64,000 nt of DNA, taken from the NCBI RefSeq assembly GCF_036075115.1, contig NZ_CP107958.1:5828001-5892000 (forward strand), written 5' to 3'. Numbering within the stretch: position 1 is the first letter of the stretch; every line of letters begins with the position of its first letter. A program made the translations under genes and the position numbers. This DNA is from Streptomyces sp. NBC_00377 (lineage in GTDB: Bacteria > Actinomycetota > Actinomycetes > Streptomycetales > Streptomycetaceae). The notes under the pieces are model-generated. The model made no database searches and was not told where the DNA came from. It worked only from the letters and a program-made list of their open reading frames with translations. Shown piece by piece: positions 27,951 to 35,677 of this stretch.

Positions 27951-28358
27951 TCAGCCGTTGCCGGTGCCGTTGCCCGCCAGGACCGAGATGTCGTCCAGGA
28001 TGTGCGACAGCGGCTCGTCGCCCTTCGCCTGGGTGCTGTTCTCGACGCACTGCTGGTTCTGCGGGGCGGACAGGATCGGGATGTCCTGGACGCCGATGTT
28101 GAGCGCCGCGATGAGCGACTGGGCGTTGAGCTTCGCCGGCAGACCGATGCACGGCTTGTTCAGCGAACCCTGAACCAGCGAGAGCTGCGGGCTCATGTCG
28201 CCGAAGGTGGCCGAGTTGCCGAACTCCGACGAGGCGCCGTTGCCGCTGGCGGACGTGGTGCCGCTGTCGTCACCGATGGCGAGGGCCTGCGGGGCGCTCA
28301 GCCCGGCGAGACCGGCGACGGAGGCGGCGAGGGCCGCGGTCGCCCACAGCTTCTTCAT
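27951..28358 (-). CDS. rdl: Rodlin protein (first copy)
   Basis: A 135-residue secreted rodlin, which with chaplins forms the paired-rodlet layer on aerial hyphae and spores. The Sec signal peptide ends near APQALA; the mature protein has the rodlin core GDMSPQLSLVQGSLNKPCIG, then GVQDIPILSAPQNQQC and ENSTQAKGDEPLSHILDDI. Two Cys residues are conserved. GAAGGGA lies seven nt before the ATG. A second rodlin gene lies about 290 bp upstream on the same strand. Confidence 0.94.
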   Translation of the reverse strand: MKKLWATAALAASVAGLAGLSAPQALAIGDDSGTTSASGNGASSEFGNSATFGDMSPQLSLVQGSLNKPCIGLPAKLNAQSLIAALNIGVQDIPILSAPQNQQCVENSTQAKGDEPLSHILDDISVLAGNGTGNG

Positions 28359-28562
28359 GTTCGTTCCCTTCGAAAACGCGGACTCCGGGGGAGGAGCTGC
28401 GTGATCAACAACGTTGCGGACCCGCCCGGGGTTGCGTACTTTGCCCCGATCGGCCCAGCGCGTCGCGCACAGCGACCGTGCGCCCCTCAGGGGCTCGCGT
28501 GCGCGCTCCCCCGCACCGCCGCTGAAGGACTCTCCTCATCGTCACGCGCCGCAACGCCGGAA

Positions 28563-28592
28563 AGCGGGCCGCCGATGATCCGGCGGCCCGCT
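28563..28592 (-). terminator. Terminator of the second rodlin gene
   Basis: A 12-bp perfect stem (AGCGGGCCGCCG and complement) with a 6-nt loop lies 58 bp past the rodlin stop; on the minus strand it is followed by TTT. Confidence 0.7.
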
Positions 28593-28649
28593 GTTCCGGG
28601 CGGAGATGTCACTCCGGGCTCAGGAGACGAACCCGTTCGGCGCGACGGC

Positions 28650-29060
28650 TCAGTGGTTGGCCCCACCGTTGCCCGAGAGCGCGGAGATGTCGTCCAGGAT
28701 GTGCGACAGCGGCTCGTCGCCCTTGGCCTGGGTGCTGTTCTCGACGCACTGCTGGTTCTGCGGGGCGGACAGGATCGGGATGTCCTGGACGCCGACGTTG
28801 ATCAGGGCGAGGATCGACTGGGCGTTGAGCTTCGCCGGCAGACCGATGCAGGGCTTGTTGAAGGAGCCCTGGATGAGCGCCATCTGGGGGCTCATGTCGC
28901 CGAAGGTGGCCGAGTTGCCGAACGACTGGCTGGCGCCGTTGCCGCTGGCGGACGTGGTGCCGCTGTCGTTGCCGATCGCGAGCGCCGGAGCGGCCGCCGC
29001 GGCGGAGACGCCGACGACGGAGGCGGCGACCGCGGCGGTGGCCAGAACCTTCTTGATCAC
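28650..29060 (-). CDS. rdl: Rodlin protein (second copy)
   Basis: A 136-residue rodlin very similar to the first copy (shared core SGTTSASGNGAS, NKPCIGLPAKLNAQS, and the C-terminal 45 residues). The start is GTG at 29060, with GAAGGGA seven nt upstream; the longer frame to 29723 is antisense to the third rodlin. It is divergent from the third rodlin across a 231-bp region containing a symmetric inverted repeat. Confidence 0.94.
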   Translation of the reverse strand: MIKKVLATAAVAASVVGVSAAAAAPALAIGNDSGTTSASGNGASQSFGNSATFGDMSPQMALIQGSFNKPCIGLPAKLNAQSILALINVGVQDIPILSAPQNQQCVENSTQAKGDEPLSHILDDISALSGNGGANH

Positions 29061-29124
29061 TTGTGATTCCCTTCGGTGAGAAGCCCCGTCCACCGGAGCG
29101 TTCGGATTAACTTCACCTGACCTG

Positions 29125-29216
29125 TTTGGTTGCTCCGATTCACTCTGATGGCCCATTGGTGAAAACTCCGGCCGCCCGGACCGCAAAAACCGATCGGGTG
29201 AAGGGCCGCAACCAAA
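29125..29216. promoter_or_regulatory. Divergent rodlin promoter region with symmetric 9-bp boxes
   Basis: TTTGGTTGC (29125-29133) and its complement GCAACCAAA (29208-29216) lie symmetrically about position 29170, halfway between the two divergent rodlin starts. The intervening DNA is AT-richer than the surroundings. These may be matched promoter or activator sites. Confidence 0.45.
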
Positions 29217-29291
29217 TCCGGCGCGTCCGGTTGGTTCGGTGGCAGGCACATGGTCCTGGCCCGGAGTCAGGACAGGGAAAGGAATAGCGAA

Positions 29292-29705
29292 ATGCTCAAG
29301 AAGGCAATGGCCGCGGCGGCGGTCGCCGCTTCCGTCGTCGGTATGTCCGCGGCGGTCGCCCCTCAGGCGCTTGCCATCGGGGACGACGCCGGAACCACCT
29401 CCGCCAGTGGCAACGGTGCCCGCGAGGCGTTCGGCAACTCGGTGACCAAGGGCGACATGAGCCCGCAGGCCACCCTGGTCCAGGGCACCGCCAACAAGCT
29501 CTGCGTCGGTCTGCCGGTCAAGGCTGACGTGCAGTCCGTCTTCGCCCTCATCGCCAACGTCGGCGTCCAGGACATCCCGATCCTGTCCGCCCCGCAGAAC
29601 CAGCAGTGTGCCGAGAACAGCACCCAGGCGAAGGGCGACGAGCCGCTGTCGCACATCCTGGACGACATCTCGGCGCTCTCGGGCAACGGCGTGGCCAACC
29701 ACTGA
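29292..29705 (+). CDS. rdl: Rodlin protein (third copy, divergent)
   Basis: A 137-residue rodlin reading in the opposite direction to the other two. It keeps GVQDIPILSAPQNQQC and ENSTQAKGDEPLSHILDDIS but differs in the middle: NKLCVGLPVKADVQSVFAL replaces NKPCIGLPAKLNAQS, and GNSVTKGDMSPQ replaces GNSATFGDMSPQ. The ATG at 29292 is preceded by GGAAAGGA. A T-tailed hairpin follows. Confidence 0.93.
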   Translation: MLKKAMAAAAVAASVVGMSAAVAPQALAIGDDAGTTSASGNGAREAFGNSVTKGDMSPQATLVQGTANKLCVGLPVKADVQSVFALIANVGVQDIPILSAPQNQQCAENSTQAKGDEPLSHILDDISALSGNGVANH

Positions 29706-29722
29706 CATCCCGGCACTGCCCA

Positions 29723-29765
29723 CCGGACGGCCCGTTCTCTTCTGGCGGGCCGTCCGGCCCTTTTT
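29723..29765 (+). terminator. Intrinsic terminator of the third rodlin gene
   Basis: A 12-bp perfect stem (CCGGACGGCCCG and complement) with an 11-nt loop is followed by CCCTTTTT. Confidence 0.88.
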
Positions 29766-30012
29766 CCGCCGCAGGTTCCCGCCGGCGGTCCGTCATTTTG
29801 TCTCGCTGCTCCGGAGAAGCGTTTCTTCCTCGGTGGGCCTTACGTGTGGATTCCCTGAAGGCGTTCGAGTGAATTAGCCGGCGACGCGCGTTCAAAAGTT
29901 TCTTCGGCTGTCTATCTCTCGTTGCAGGCTGCAAGTCATGGTGCGAGCCGTTCCAGTTGCGCTCGCTCGGTTTCGACCGTCATCTGGGCATGACCGCAGA
30001 GAAGGGAAATTC

Positions 30013-30270
30013 ATGAAGAAGAGCGCTGCTGTTGTCGCGGGTCTGATCCTGGCCCTGGGCGGGGCCGCCCCCGCCTTCGCCGGCAACGGAGACGGAGGCG
30101 GAGGCGGAAACGCAGCCGTGGCCAACGGTGCCGCCATCGGCTCCCCGGGTCTCCTGTCGGGCAACGTCGTCCAGGTCCCGATCAACGTTCCGATCAACCT
30201 TTGCGGCAACTCGATCAACGTCCTCGCCGCGTTGAACCCGACCGGCGGCAACGTCTGCGTCAACGGCTGA
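30013..30270 (+). CDS. chpD: Short chaplin (ChpD-like)
   Basis: An 85-residue secreted hydrophobic amyloid-forming protein of the aerial hypha surface. A 23-residue signal peptide ending APAFA precedes a Gly/Asn linker and one chaplin domain: GSPGLLSGNVVQVPINVPIN, LCGNSINVLAAL and NVCVNG, with the two conserved Cys residues. The ATG has AAGGGA five nt upstream. It lies directly upstream of the long chaplin, the order I recall for chpD-chpA in S. coelicolor; the symbol rests on that synteny. Confidence 0.92.
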   Translation: MKKSAAVVAGLILALGGAAPAFAGNGDGGGGGNAAVANGAAIGSPGLLSGNVVQVPINVPINLCGNSINVLAALNPTGGNVCVNG

Positions 30271-30301
30271 CGACGCGACACCCCGGCCGTACGGCTGGAT
30301 C

Positions 30302-30345
30302 GAGGCCGGCCTTGGACGACATTCCTGTGGTCCAGGGCCGGCCTC
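30302..30345 (+). terminator. Hairpin between the two chaplin genes
   Basis: A 16-position stem with one wobble pair (GAGGCCGGCC-T-TGGAC and complement) separates the two chaplin genes and may terminate or attenuate transcription into the second. Confidence 0.7.
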
Positions 30346-30375
30346 TCCTACTTCTGCGAGCAGGAAGGCACGAGA

Positions 30376-31413
30376 TTGCGACAGACCCTGAGCAGGGGAA
30401 TGGTCGCGGCCGCCGCCGCGACGGGCATTCTGTCCCTGTGCGCGAGCGGCACCGCCCTCGCCGACTCGTACGCCGAAGGAGCCGCCAAGGGTTCGCCCGG
30501 GGTCCTGTCCGGCAACGGCGTCCAGGCCCCGGTGCACGTCCCGGTGAACGCCTGCGGCAACGCCGTCGACGTCCTGGCCGTCCTCGACCCGGCGTTCGGC
30601 AACTCCTGTGCCAATCCCTCGGACGCACCCGAGCGCAGCTCACCGAGCACCCCGCACCCAGCCGGTGACTCCGGCCACGGCGACTCGCACCACGGCGACT
30701 CCGACTCGGCCCACGGCAACCCCGGCTACGGCGACTCCGACGACGGCGGCTCCCACGAGGAGGAATCCGGCTACGGCGGCTCCCACCAGGAGGGCTCCGG
30801 CTACGGCGGCTCCCACGAGGAGGGCTCCGGCTACGGCGGCTCCCACCAGGAGGGCTCCGACGACGGCGGCTCCCACGAGGAGAGTTCCGGCTACGGCGGC
30901 TCCCACGAGGAGAGTTCCGGCTACGGCGGCTCCCACGAGGAGAGTTCCGGCTACGGCGGCTCCCACGAGGAGGGCTCCGGCTACGGCGGCTCCCACGAGG
31001 AGGACTCAGGCTACGGCGGTTCCGGACACGAGAACCATGGTCCGGACGACGACTGCGGAGGCTACGGCGACACCTGCGGCGAAGGCGGTCACACGAGTCC
31101 GCCTCCGCACGGTGGCGGAAGCACGCCGGGTGGGGACCACACGTCTCCGCCCCCGCACGGTGGCGGGAGCACTCCGCCGAGTGGGGACCCCACCACTGCG
31201 CCCCCGTACGGTGGCGATGGCGGCGGCGGTACTCCGCCCCCGTACGACGGGCACACCGCGCCTTCCCAGGAGGAAGAGCACGGCTCGCCGCCGCAGTTGT
31301 CGCAGACCGGCGGCCACGGTGCCGTACTGCTGGCCGCCTCCGGCGTCAGCGCGGCGCTCATCGCCGGTGGCGCCCTCCTCTTCCGGCGAGGCCGGGCCGC
31401 GTCCCGTCGGTGA
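30376..31413 (+). CDS. chpA: Long cell-wall-anchored chaplin with decapeptide repeats
   Basis: A 345-residue long chaplin. The TTG start has GGAAGG seven nt upstream. A signal peptide (ends TALA) is followed by one chaplin domain (about 31-78: GSPGVLSGNGVQAPVHVPVN, ACGN, AFGNSC). Nine and a half decapeptide repeats of the SGYGGSHEEG type follow (about 122-215), then a Gly/Pro/Ser-rich spacer and a C-terminal sorting signal: LSQTG, a hydrophobic helix and a tail RRGRAASRR. Sortase-anchored chaplins usually carry two chaplin domains and LAXTG, so the single domain and the LSQTG form are unusual. The symbol is by synteny. Confidence 0.88.
   Translation: MRQTLSRGMVAAAAATGILSLCASGTALADSYAEGAAKGSPGVLSGNGVQAPVHVPVNACGNAVDVLAVLDPAFGNSCANPSDAPERSSPSTPHPAGDSGHGDSHHGDSDSAHGNPGYGDSDDGGSHEEESGYGGSHQEGSGYGGSHEEGSGYGGSHQEGSDDGGSHEESSGYGGSHEESSGYGGSHEESSGYGGSHEEGSGYGGSHEEDSGYGGSGHENHGPDDDCGGYGDTCGEGGHTSPPPHGGGSTPGGDHTSPPPHGGGSTPPSGDPTTAPPYGGDGGGGTPPPYDGHTAPSQEEEHGSPPQLSQTGGHGAVLLAASGVSAALIAGGALLFRRGRAASRR
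30739..31019 (+). repeat. 30-bp coding tandem repeats in the long chaplin gene
   Basis: About nine and a half in-frame 30-bp units built on TCCGGCTACGGCGGCTCCCA plus CGAGGAGGGC encode SGYGGSHEEG variants. Two units have GAC GAC in place of GGC TAC, and three consecutive units are identical, suggesting recent expansion. Confidence 0.93.
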
Positions 31414-31419
31414 ACGTGC

Positions 31420-31451
31420 CGGTTGCCGGACGCCCTCGCGCCCGGCAACCG
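31420..31451. terminator. Hairpin between long chaplin and FAD enzyme genes
   Basis: A 10-bp perfect stem CGGTTGCCGG / CCGGCAACCG with a 12-nt loop lies between these convergent genes. Confidence 0.6.
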
Positions 31452-31487
31452 CATCTCACCGCACCGCCGCCCCCGCAGGGGACCCGC

Positions 31488-32738
31488 TCAACGCCGTACG
31501 GTCTCCACCTCCCCGCGCCGCCCCGGTGCCGGCGCCGGGATCGCCCCGCCCGGCGTCCCCGTGCGCAGCCGGCGCCGTACGCCCCGGACGAGGGTTCCGG
31601 CCGTGAAGTCCGCGCCGTAGACGAAACGCATCGCGGGCCCGAAGCCGGCCGCCGTCACCAGACCGGCCAGGAACAGCCCGGGGTGGGACGACTCGAAGTC
31701 CCGGCCCACCGCGGGGGATCCGTCGCCCACCGTGGCCAGCGACCCCCGCAGGCCGCCGGAGAGCAGGCCGAGCCGGTCTCGGGTCGCCCTGAAGCCCGTG
31801 GCCGCGATCACGTGCTCGGTCTCGAGGGGTTCCGCCCCGGCCACCTCCAGCCGTACGCCTCCCGGTACCGCCCGTGCCGCCGTCACCTCGTGGTCGAGCC
31901 GTACCTCCACGGAGCCCTCCACCCGGTCCCGTACCCACCAGGCGCCGGCCGGTCCGAGCGCCGTCGCCGCGATGCGCGCGCGGGTCGGTCCGGGGAGCCG
32001 GCGGTAGAGGCCGGGGCGTTCGGCGTAGAACCAGTTGCGCCAGCCGCAGCCGAGTCCGCTCTGCGGGGAGCGGGCCGACCGCCACCACGGGCGTTCCCAG
32101 GCCGGCGGCACGGTGTTCCAGCGCAGCCGGTCGGCGCGGGCCAGCACCCTGACGCGGGAGCCCTGTTCGGCGAGCAGGGCGGCGGTCTCCAGGGCCGCCT
32201 GGCCACCGCCGATCACCGTGACGTCCCGGCCGCGGAAGCGGTCGAGGTCGCCGTGGTGGCTGCTGTGCGAGACCAGGGCGGGGGACAGGCCGCGCAGGGC
32301 TGCCGGGATCTCGACGAACGGCATGACGCCCACGGCCAGGGCGACCGTGCGGGCCCGCACGGCCTCGCCGTCCGCGGTGACCGCCTCGAAGCCGTCCGGC
32401 CGGGGCGCGATCCGGGTGACCGTGCGCTCGTCGACCGCCGGGACGGCGTTGCGGGCGAACCACAGGCCGTACTCGGCGAACACCTCCACCGGGATCGGCT
32501 CCCCGTGCCGGGCCGTCACGCCCCGGGTCGTGCAGTACGCGTCGAGCCGCCAACGGGACCCCGGGTCGGAGAGGTTGGAGGCCCACGGCTCGGACTTCAG
32601 GAACATCCCGCCGGGCATGTTGTCGCGCCAGGAGGCCATCGGCCGGCCGAACACGCGCAGTTCGAGCCCGGCGTCCGCGGCGTGGGCCGCGACGGACAGA
32701 CCGTACGGGCCCGCGCCCACCACCAGCAGGTCGTACAT
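31488..32738 (-). CDS. FAD-dependent oxidoreductase (flavin monooxygenase-like)
   Basis: A 416-residue flavoprotein with two dinucleotide-binding motifs: VVGAGPYGLSVAAHA at residues 6-20 for FAD and VIGGGQAALETAALLAEQG near 165-183 for NAD(P)H, plus ATGFRATRD. This resembles lysine/ornithine N-monooxygenase-like and FAD-binding DUF families. The substrate is unknown. The ATG overlaps the stop of the upstream ATP-grasp gene (TGATG), so the two probably work together, perhaps in modifying a surface compound. Confidence 0.85.
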   Translation of the reverse strand: MYDLLVVGAGPYGLSVAAHAADAGLELRVFGRPMASWRDNMPGGMFLKSEPWASNLSDPGSRWRLDAYCTTRGVTARHGEPIPVEVFAEYGLWFARNAVPAVDERTVTRIAPRPDGFEAVTADGEAVRARTVALAVGVMPFVEIPAALRGLSPALVSHSSHHGDLDRFRGRDVTVIGGGQAALETAALLAEQGSRVRVLARADRLRWNTVPPAWERPWWRSARSPQSGLGCGWRNWFYAERPGLYRRLPGPTRARIAATALGPAGAWWVRDRVEGSVEVRLDHEVTAARAVPGGVRLEVAGAEPLETEHVIAATGFRATRDRLGLLSGGLRGSLATVGDGSPAVGRDFESSHPGLFLAGLVTAAGFGPAMRFVYGADFTAGTLVRGVRRRLRTGTPGGAIPAPAPGRRGEVETVRR

Positions 32739-34093
32739 CAGCAACTGCTCGCCTTCTCGTCGTCGATCGGTTCGATCGGGGCCGGTGCCGTCGGGACCGG
32801 CGCGGTCGGGCCCGGCGGCTGCTCGCCCAGGCGGGTCGGCGACGGTGTCGTCGTCTGCGGCGTCGCCTGGCGGACCACGCGGGTCTGCGGGCCGGCCGCC
32901 CCCGAGGCGTGGGACGGGCGCAGCCTGCCGAGCAGCCGGCGGGCGACATGGGCGCCCCACAGGCCCCACATGGCGCGGCCGGGAGCGGTGTCGTCGCCCG
33001 CGTGCCAGGCCAGCTCACGGCCGCGGCGCACCGGGCGGAGCGCGGCCAGCGGCGCGTAGTTCTCGACGACGAACGCACGCCCGGGCCGCGGCGACCCGGG
33101 GGGCAGCGGACGGTGTGTCAGGTCCAGGTGCTGGGCGCGGACGACGTCGAGTCCGTCCGCGTCGGTGAACAGCCGGAACTGGGCGCCGGGACGCGGATTG
33201 AAGTCGAGGAGGTGGTAGTCGCCCGTCGCGCCGCAGCGGCGGAAGTCGAGGTCGAAGATGCCCCGGTAGCCGAGTTCGCCCGTGAGTCGCTCGGCCAGGG
33301 TGCGCACCCGCGGGTTCTCGGTCCACTCGCCCACCGCCGTGAGGCCCGCGCCGCGCGGCCAGGCGCACAGCTTGCGGCCCGGACCGCCGCCGCCGACCGT
33401 GCCGGAGCGGTCGGCGTACCCGTGGAAGAACCAGTCGCGGTCCGGGCCCGACGGCAGGAAGGCCTGGAGCAGCAGCCGGCTGCCGGCCTCCTCGGTGCGC
33501 AGGTACAGATCGCGCGCCTCCTGGGTGGAGCGCACAACGACCGTGCTGCGGAGTCCGGTGCCGGCGGGCAGCAGCCAGGGCCGGCTCCATTTCGCCACCG
33601 CGGGCAGGCCCAGCCGCCAGGCCTCGGAGGCGGCCTGCGACGCGCTCTCCGGGATCACGGTGAGCGGGTGCGGCACGTCCGCCGCCGCGCACAGCCTGAT
33701 CAGTTCCGCTTTGTCGGCGACCCGTTCGGGCACCGTGCCGGGCTGTTGCGGCAGCAGGTAGGCCGGCGACAGGTCCTCACGCAGCCGGCTCACCGCCACC
33801 GCGCCGGCGTCGTCCATCGGGATCAGTACGGCGGGCCGCTCGATGTGGGCGGCCACCCGCAGGAGGGTGGCGGCGATGTCGGCGAGGGCGGCGCCGGGGG
33901 GCGGCGGGGGATGCAACCGGCGTACGAAACGCGATTTGCCGACGGGGCTTCCCGTGGAGTCGGCGACCACGTGCACTTCGATTCCGGCTCTGCCGAGCGA
34001 GCGCACGGCACCCAGCGTTCCGTGGTGAAAGGGATTCCGGTCGATCCGCAGGAGAACGGCGGGGACGCGGGTGTCGAGGAGCGACTCGGGCAT
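32738..34093 (-). CDS. ATP-grasp enzyme
   Basis: A 451-residue ATP-grasp ligase-type protein. VADKAELIRLCAAADVPHPL and WRLGLPAVAKWSRPWL are the N-terminal ATP-grasp lid and Lys region; FDLDFRRC and LLDFNPRPGAQFRLF provide the metal-binding Asp and Asn near residues 280-300. The family joins a carboxylate to a nucleophile through an acyl phosphate. The C-terminal 60 residues are Pro/Thr-rich and disordered. It is coupled to the FAD enzyme and divergent from a secreted glycosidase inside an exopolysaccharide locus. AAGGA lies ten nt before the ATG. The substrate is unknown. Confidence 0.82.
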   Translation of the reverse strand: MPESLLDTRVPAVLLRIDRNPFHHGTLGAVRSLGRAGIEVHVVADSTGSPVGKSRFVRRLHPPPPPGAALADIAATLLRVAAHIERPAVLIPMDDAGAVAVSRLREDLSPAYLLPQQPGTVPERVADKAELIRLCAAADVPHPLTVIPESASQAASEAWRLGLPAVAKWSRPWLLPAGTGLRSTVVVRSTQEARDLYLRTEEAGSRLLLQAFLPSGPDRDWFFHGYADRSGTVGGGGPGRKLCAWPRGAGLTAVGEWTENPRVRTLAERLTGELGYRGIFDLDFRRCGATGDYHLLDFNPRPGAQFRLFTDADGLDVVRAQHLDLTHRPLPPGSPRPGRAFVVENYAPLAALRPVRRGRELAWHAGDDTAPGRAMWGLWGAHVARRLLGRLRPSHASGAAGPQTRVVRQATPQTTTPSPTRLGEQPPGPTAPVPTAPAPIEPIDDEKASSC

Positions 34094-34254
34094 TTTTTTC
34101 CGGTCCTTAGCTTCAGTTCACCGAAATGGGCGATCAAGGCACTCGAAAGCCGTATCGGCGGTGGCGAGGTTGCTTTTCGTGTGACTTTCATATGACTGAG
34201 TGTCACTGATGCGCCGTCCTCGCGCGTTACGTGAGAGTGGAGAAAGGAGCAGGC

Positions 34255-35649
34255 ATGGCCCCACAGCAGCGACGCGCGCGGTCCCGACGGCTGGCCGTCG
34301 TCGCGGCAGCCGTCGCGGCGTCGGCCGCGCTGGCGTCCGGACCTGGATTCGCCGCGGGCGCGGGGGTGATGCGGGTCGCCGATCCTCCCGCTCCCGTCCC
34401 CACCGGCCCGGCGTCCGCGGCGACCCTCCCCGCGGCCGCCGAGCCCGCTCCGGCCGTACCCGTACCGAGTGCGGCACCGCAGACACCCGCGGCACCCGTG
34501 GCTCCCGAGGCGCCCGTGACTCCCGAGGCGCCGGTGACTCCGGCGCCGACCCCCACACCCGCGGAAACCCCCGCCCCGTCCGCCGAACCCGTGAAGGCCG
34601 CCCCCGCCTTCGGCGCCTACCTCGACTACGGCGCCCGGGGCGTGGCCCGGATCGCGCAGCTCAGCGAGTGGCTCGACGGCGCGGAGCTGCGCGTCGGCCA
34701 CACCTACCTGCCGGGCGACCGGTGGAGCAACATCGAGGGCCCGCCCGGCTTCCTCGACGTCTGGGCGGACTGGCGGCTGGAGAAGGACGACCGGATGCTC
34801 GTCCTCAACGTGCCCATGCTGGAGCGCAACGAGGAGCAGGTGCCGGACGACGAGGTGCGCGAGCTGCTGCGCCAGGGAGCGGCCGGCGACTTCGATCACC
34901 ACTTCAGGGCCCTCGCCGAACGGCTGGTCGCGCTGAAGGTGCCGGACACGGTGATCGTGCTCGGCTGGGAGATGAACGGCATCACGTACACCCATCGGTG
35001 CGGGCCGGACCCGGAAGCCTGGAAGGAGTACTGGAACAGGATCGTCTCCACCATGCGTTCGGTGCCGGGCCAGGAATTCAGGTTCGACTTCACGCCGACC
35101 CGCGGCAAGGACGCCGTTCCGTGGACCCAGTGCTATCCGGGGGACGACACGGTCGACATCATCGGAATGGACTCCTACGACCAGCCGACCGGTCTGTCCT
35201 TCGATGAACAGGTGAACGAACCCTACGGGCTTCAGGCGCACGTGGACTTCGCCAGAACCCATGGCAAGCCCATTTCCTACCCCGAATGGGGACTCTTCCG
35301 TAACGGTGACAACACCGCATACATGCGGCGCATGATCGGCTGGATGGACGAGCACGCACCGCTGTACAACACGGTGACCGACTACTGCCCGCACGGAGTC
35401 TGGCAGTGCCGCCAGAACCCGCGGTCGTCCGAGGTCTACCGGTCGCTGCTGTCCGGTCGCACCGACGAGCCGGGCACGGCGCCGACCAGCCCGGCGCCCT
35501 CCGCCGACCCCTCCGTGGAGCCGGCGCCCCCGGAACCCAGGCCCGACCCGCCGGCGACCTGCACGCCGATGGACCTCGGCGACTGGGTCGAGTACTGGCT
35601 CGGCGGCAAGCTGTGCCTGCGGCTCGACTGGTGGTCCGACGACGACTGA
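34255..35649 (+). CDS. Secreted GH26-like glycoside hydrolase
   Basis: A 464-residue secreted protein: signal peptide (about 1-34), a Pro/Ala/Thr-rich linker to about residue 115, then a TIM-barrel domain resembling GH26 beta-mannanases. The probable acid/base Glu239 is in GWEMNG and the probable nucleophile Glu344 in YPEWG, both in the right order and spacing. A Pro-rich stretch precedes a short C-terminal Cys-bounded motif. The ATG at 34255 has AAAGGAG five nt upstream. It may trim or release the polymer made by the surrounding genes; the substrate is inferred. Confidence 0.8.
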   Translation: MAPQQRRARSRRLAVVAAAVAASAALASGPGFAAGAGVMRVADPPAPVPTGPASAATLPAAAEPAPAVPVPSAAPQTPAAPVAPEAPVTPEAPVTPAPTPTPAETPAPSAEPVKAAPAFGAYLDYGARGVARIAQLSEWLDGAELRVGHTYLPGDRWSNIEGPPGFLDVWADWRLEKDDRMLVLNVPMLERNEEQVPDDEVRELLRQGAAGDFDHHFRALAERLVALKVPDTVIVLGWEMNGITYTHRCGPDPEAWKEYWNRIVSTMRSVPGQEFRFDFTPTRGKDAVPWTQCYPGDDTVDIIGMDSYDQPTGLSFDEQVNEPYGLQAHVDFARTHGKPISYPEWGLFRNGDNTAYMRRMIGWMDEHAPLYNTVTDYCPHGVWQCRQNPRSSEVYRSLLSGRTDEPGTAPTSPAPSADPSVEPAPPEPRPDPPATCTPMDLGDWVEYWLGGKLCLRLDWWSDDD

Positions 35650-35677
35650 ACCGCGGCACGCTGGCGGCGGTCCCGCG

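Noticed and set aside
28650..29723. A single 357-residue minus-strand protein including the second rodlin
   Set aside because: Its first 220 codons lie antisense to the third rodlin and its promoter; the rodlin has its own GTG with a ribosome site at 29060.
30739..31019. CRISPR-like or intergenic repeat
   Set aside because: The 30-bp units are in frame within the long chaplin and encode decapeptides.
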